NCBI GenBank assembly: GCA_902494135.1 | Contig: CABUSE010000092.1 | Location: 1-5,777 of the forward strand | DNA: 5,777 bases | DNA from: an uncultured Collinsella sp. | GTDB lineage: Bacteria > Actinomycetota > Coriobacteriia > Coriobacteriales > Coriobacteriaceae | Direction of reading: 5' to 3' | In this document: piece by piece, positions 4,658 to 5,777 of the stretch | How positions within the stretch are numbered: position 1 is the first letter of the stretch | Layout: each line of letters begins with the position of its first letter | Notes under the pieces: generated by a model | Told to the model about the DNA's origin: nothing | Seen by the model: the letters and a program-made list of their open reading frames with translations, nothing else | Database searches by the model: none | Position numbers and translations under genes: made by a program

Positions 4658-5564
4658 CGCCGGCCTCCTTGGCTCCATCGGCGTTTGAGCCCGCAGTCTC
4701 GCGCTTTGCCTTGCGCTCGGCATTGAGCTCGGCATCGCTCTCGCGCACCAGTTTGATAATCGCCGCGCAGGCCTCCTCGCCCACCAAGTCGCGAGCACGC
4801 ACCGTCAGGCGCGTCGCCTCCTGCTTGTCGCCGTCGCTTGCAGCATCGGTCGCGCACATAATCAGGCAGATGGCAATCTCGGCCGAAGGCGAGGTCGGCA
4901 CGCCTTGCAGGGCCAATTCACCCATCACGTGGTCGTCGCTCTCATCAGCGGCATCCGGATAGGTGGTATGGATCTTGTTGAGCAGGCGCGTCGTATGCGC
5001 ATCGTTGGGCGCCAGGCGCAGCGCCAGACGCGCGCAGCCCACGGCAGCCGAAACGTTCTCGGTCTCGGGCTCCAAGAAATACTGACCTAGATTGGCGTAA
5101 GCGCGGGCGGCGCACTTGCCATCGCTTGCACGCTCCAGCACCGAGAACGAGAGCGATGCCCATTCCTGCTTGTCCTCGAGCGCGCGGAACAGCTCGGCCA
5201 AATCCAAGCGATAGTTGCAGTTCATGGGGTCCCAACGCACAGCCTGCATCAGGGCATTACGAGCGCTCACATAATCCTGCTGGCGAATGTAGGCAAACGC
5301 CATATCAGAGTACAGGCGGTCAAACGGCACCTCGACCTGCACGAGCTCGCGCGGATCCTTCTCCACACGGCGATAGGCCAAGCGCTCAAACTTGCTGTCG
5401 AAGCTAAAGTATTGGCGCTTCTCCTCCGTCTTGCACTCAGCATCGATATACTCCTCGGCGAGCTCCACCAGACGCTCCAGCAGCGGCGTCGCCGTAGCCA
5501 GGTCGCCCTGCGCCAGATAGTTCTCGGCATACGTGATGTCTTGCAAGCTGATGGGCAGATCCAT
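4647..5564 (-). CDS. Tetratricopeptide repeat protein of unknown function
   Basis: This is a 305-residue, probably cytoplasmic protein with no signal peptide or membrane helix. The best TPR unit is at about 81-114 (FDRLYSDMAFAYIRQQDYVSARNALMQAVRWDP). Looser units lie at about 10-43 (AENYLAQGDLATATPLLERLVELAEEYID), 115-148 and 153-187 (ARAYANLGQYF...ALRLAPND). Residues 280-305 are a charged, Ala-rich, probably disordered tail. TPRs are protein-binding scaffolds and no catalytic domain is seen, so the partner is unknown. The ATG at 5564 is chosen for the GAGGAG five bases upstream; an in-frame GTG at 5615 would extend it by 17 non-conserved-looking residues. It is the first gene of a two-gene operon with smpB, overlapping by 11 bases, so a link to translation or ribosome rescue is conceivable but unproven. 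Confidence 0.9.
   Translation of the reverse strand: MDLPISLQDITYAENYLAQGDLATATPLLERLVELAEEYIDAECKTEEKRQYFSFDSKFERLAYRRVEKDPRELVQVEVPFDRLYSDMAFAYIRQQDYVSARNALMQAVRWDPMNCNYRLDLAELFRALEDKQEWASLSFSVLERASDGKCAARAYANLGQYFLEPETENVSAAVGCARLALRLAPNDAHTTRLLNKIHTTYPDAADESDDHVMGELALQGVPTSPSAEIAICLIMCATDAASDGDKQEATRLTVRARDLVGEEACAAIIKLVRESDAELNAERKAKRETAGSNADGAKEAGDAQ
4664..4670 (-). promoter_or_regulatory. Ribosome binding site of smpB inside the TPR gene
   Basis: AAGGAGG on the minus strand lies within the last codons of the TPR gene (the Lys-Glu-Ala region), six bases before the smpB ATG. It rules out the longer in-frame start at 4798. Confidence 0.88.
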
Positions 5565-5568
5565 GGCT

Positions 5569-5575
5569 ACTCCTC
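5569..5575 (-). promoter_or_regulatory. Ribosome binding site of the TPR gene
   Basis: GAGGAGT on the minus strand lies four to six bases before the ATG at 5564. It supports this start over the upstream GTG at 5615. Confidence 0.75.
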
Positions 5576-5599
5576 GATCTGAGCGAAACACGGCAGGCG

Positions 5600-5611
5600 C
5601 CGTATATACGG
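5600..5611. promoter_or_regulatory. Perfect 12-base palindrome upstream of the TPR-smpB operon
   Basis: CCGTATATACGG is a perfect 12-base dyad in the 56-base gap between the tRNA terminator and the TPR start. On the minus strand it follows TTGACC, a good -35 box, but no -10 box lies at the right distance from that. Alternatively TATACG inside the palindrome could be a -10 box. It could be an operator or part of the promoter; the assignment is weak. Confidence 0.3.
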
Positions 5612-5620
5612 TCAATACAC

Positions 5621-5648
5621 AAAACCCGGGTCTCTTACGAGGCCCGGG
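5621..5648 (-). terminator. Terminator of the tRNA-Gln/tRNA-Glu transcript
   Basis: On the minus strand CCCGGGCCTC, loop GTAA and GAGACCCGGG form a 10-bp stem with one mismatch, followed by TTTTGTGT. It starts 11 bases after the CCA end of tRNA-Glu. This isolates the tRNA operon from the TPR-smpB operon, which lies immediately downstream on the same strand. Confidence 0.9.
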
Positions 5649-5658
5649 CGTTCAATTT

Positions 5659-5735
5659 TGGTAGCCCGTACCAGATTCGAACTGGTGATCTCCGCCTTGA
5701 GAGGGCGGCGTCCTAAACCGCTAGACGAACGGGCC
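5659..5735 (-). tRNA. tRNA-Glu (anticodon CUC)
   Basis: The 77-base gene folds as a full cloverleaf. The acceptor stem pairs GGCCCGT with ACGGGCT (first pair G-U), and the anticodon stem CCGCC/GGCGG encloses the loop CTCTCAA with anticodon CTC at 5699-5701. The T arm CCAGTTCGAATCTGG is standard. The D-arm region TTCGTCTAGCGG is typical of tRNA-Glu. The 3' CCA is encoded (5659-5661). Confidence 0.95.
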
Positions 5736-5752
5736 ATATGTAGCAAATGCAA

Positions 5753-5777
5753 TGGCTGGGATGGAGGGAGTCGAACC
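5753..5777 (-). tRNA. 3' end of a tRNA, probably tRNA-Gln (partial)
   Basis: The last 25 bases on the minus strand read GGTTCGACTCCC, then TCCATCCCAGCCA. This is the T loop, the 3' half of the T stem, the acceptor 3' strand CATCCCA, discriminator G and an encoded CCA. An acceptor 3' strand ending in A72 with discriminator G73 suggests a U1-A72 pair, which is typical of tRNA-Gln, and a Gln-Glu pair would be a common arrangement. The anticodon lies outside the window, so the identity is tentative. It is 17 bases upstream of tRNA-Glu and probably cotranscribed with it. Confidence 0.8.

Noticed and set aside
4226..4726. 166-codon plus-strand open frame
   Set aside because: It is antisense to smpB and the start of the overlap with the TPR gene, and has no independent support.

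Overview
This window looks like chromosomal DNA of a fairly GC-rich anaerobic actinobacterium. A gut Coriobacteriia such as Collinsella is my best guess. It rests on GC-ending codon use, strong GGAGG-type ribosome sites, a CCA-encoding tRNA-Glu/tRNA-Gln pair, and an anaerobe-type flavin reductase/rubredoxin pair. The taxon is inference, not proof.

Layout from left to right. (1) 1-1314, minus strand: the N-terminal 438 residues of the glutamate synthase large subunit (gltB), covering nearly all of its glutaminase domain and running off the left edge. (2) 1315-1836: a 522-base divergent intergenic region. It holds a short coding-like relic on the plus strand, then three tandem 80-base modules. 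Each module is an inverted repeat whose arms carry ATCTGTAACA / TGTTACAGAT. A promoter for the next gene follows. (3) 1837-3093, plus strand: an Nramp-family Mn2+/divalent metal transporter (mntH). (4) 3094-3244: a truncated fourth copy of the palindromic element next to a strong hairpin terminator, between convergent genes. (5) 3245-3388 and 3477-3980, minus strand: a 47-residue short-loop rubredoxin and, just upstream of it in transcription order, an FMN-binding flavin reductase. Together they match the two halves of the fused 'high molecular weight rubredoxin' (Hrb) of anaerobes. (6) 3981-4186: the smpB terminator and a second, unrelated 67-base palindrome. (7) 4187-5564, minus strand: smpB and, overlapping it upstream by 11 bases, a TPR protein of unknown function. 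(8) 5621-5777, minus strand: a tRNA terminator, tRNA-Glu(CUC), and the 3' end of what is probably tRNA-Gln.

The genes are mostly housekeeping: nitrogen assimilation, metal uptake, electron transfer to O2/NO or other acceptors, trans-translation and tRNAs. The unusual content is in the spacers, which hold two families of palindromic elements, one of them arranged with an exact 80-base period. The split Hrb pair with its shortened rubredoxin is also notable. I see no defence system, CRISPR array, transposase or phage gene.
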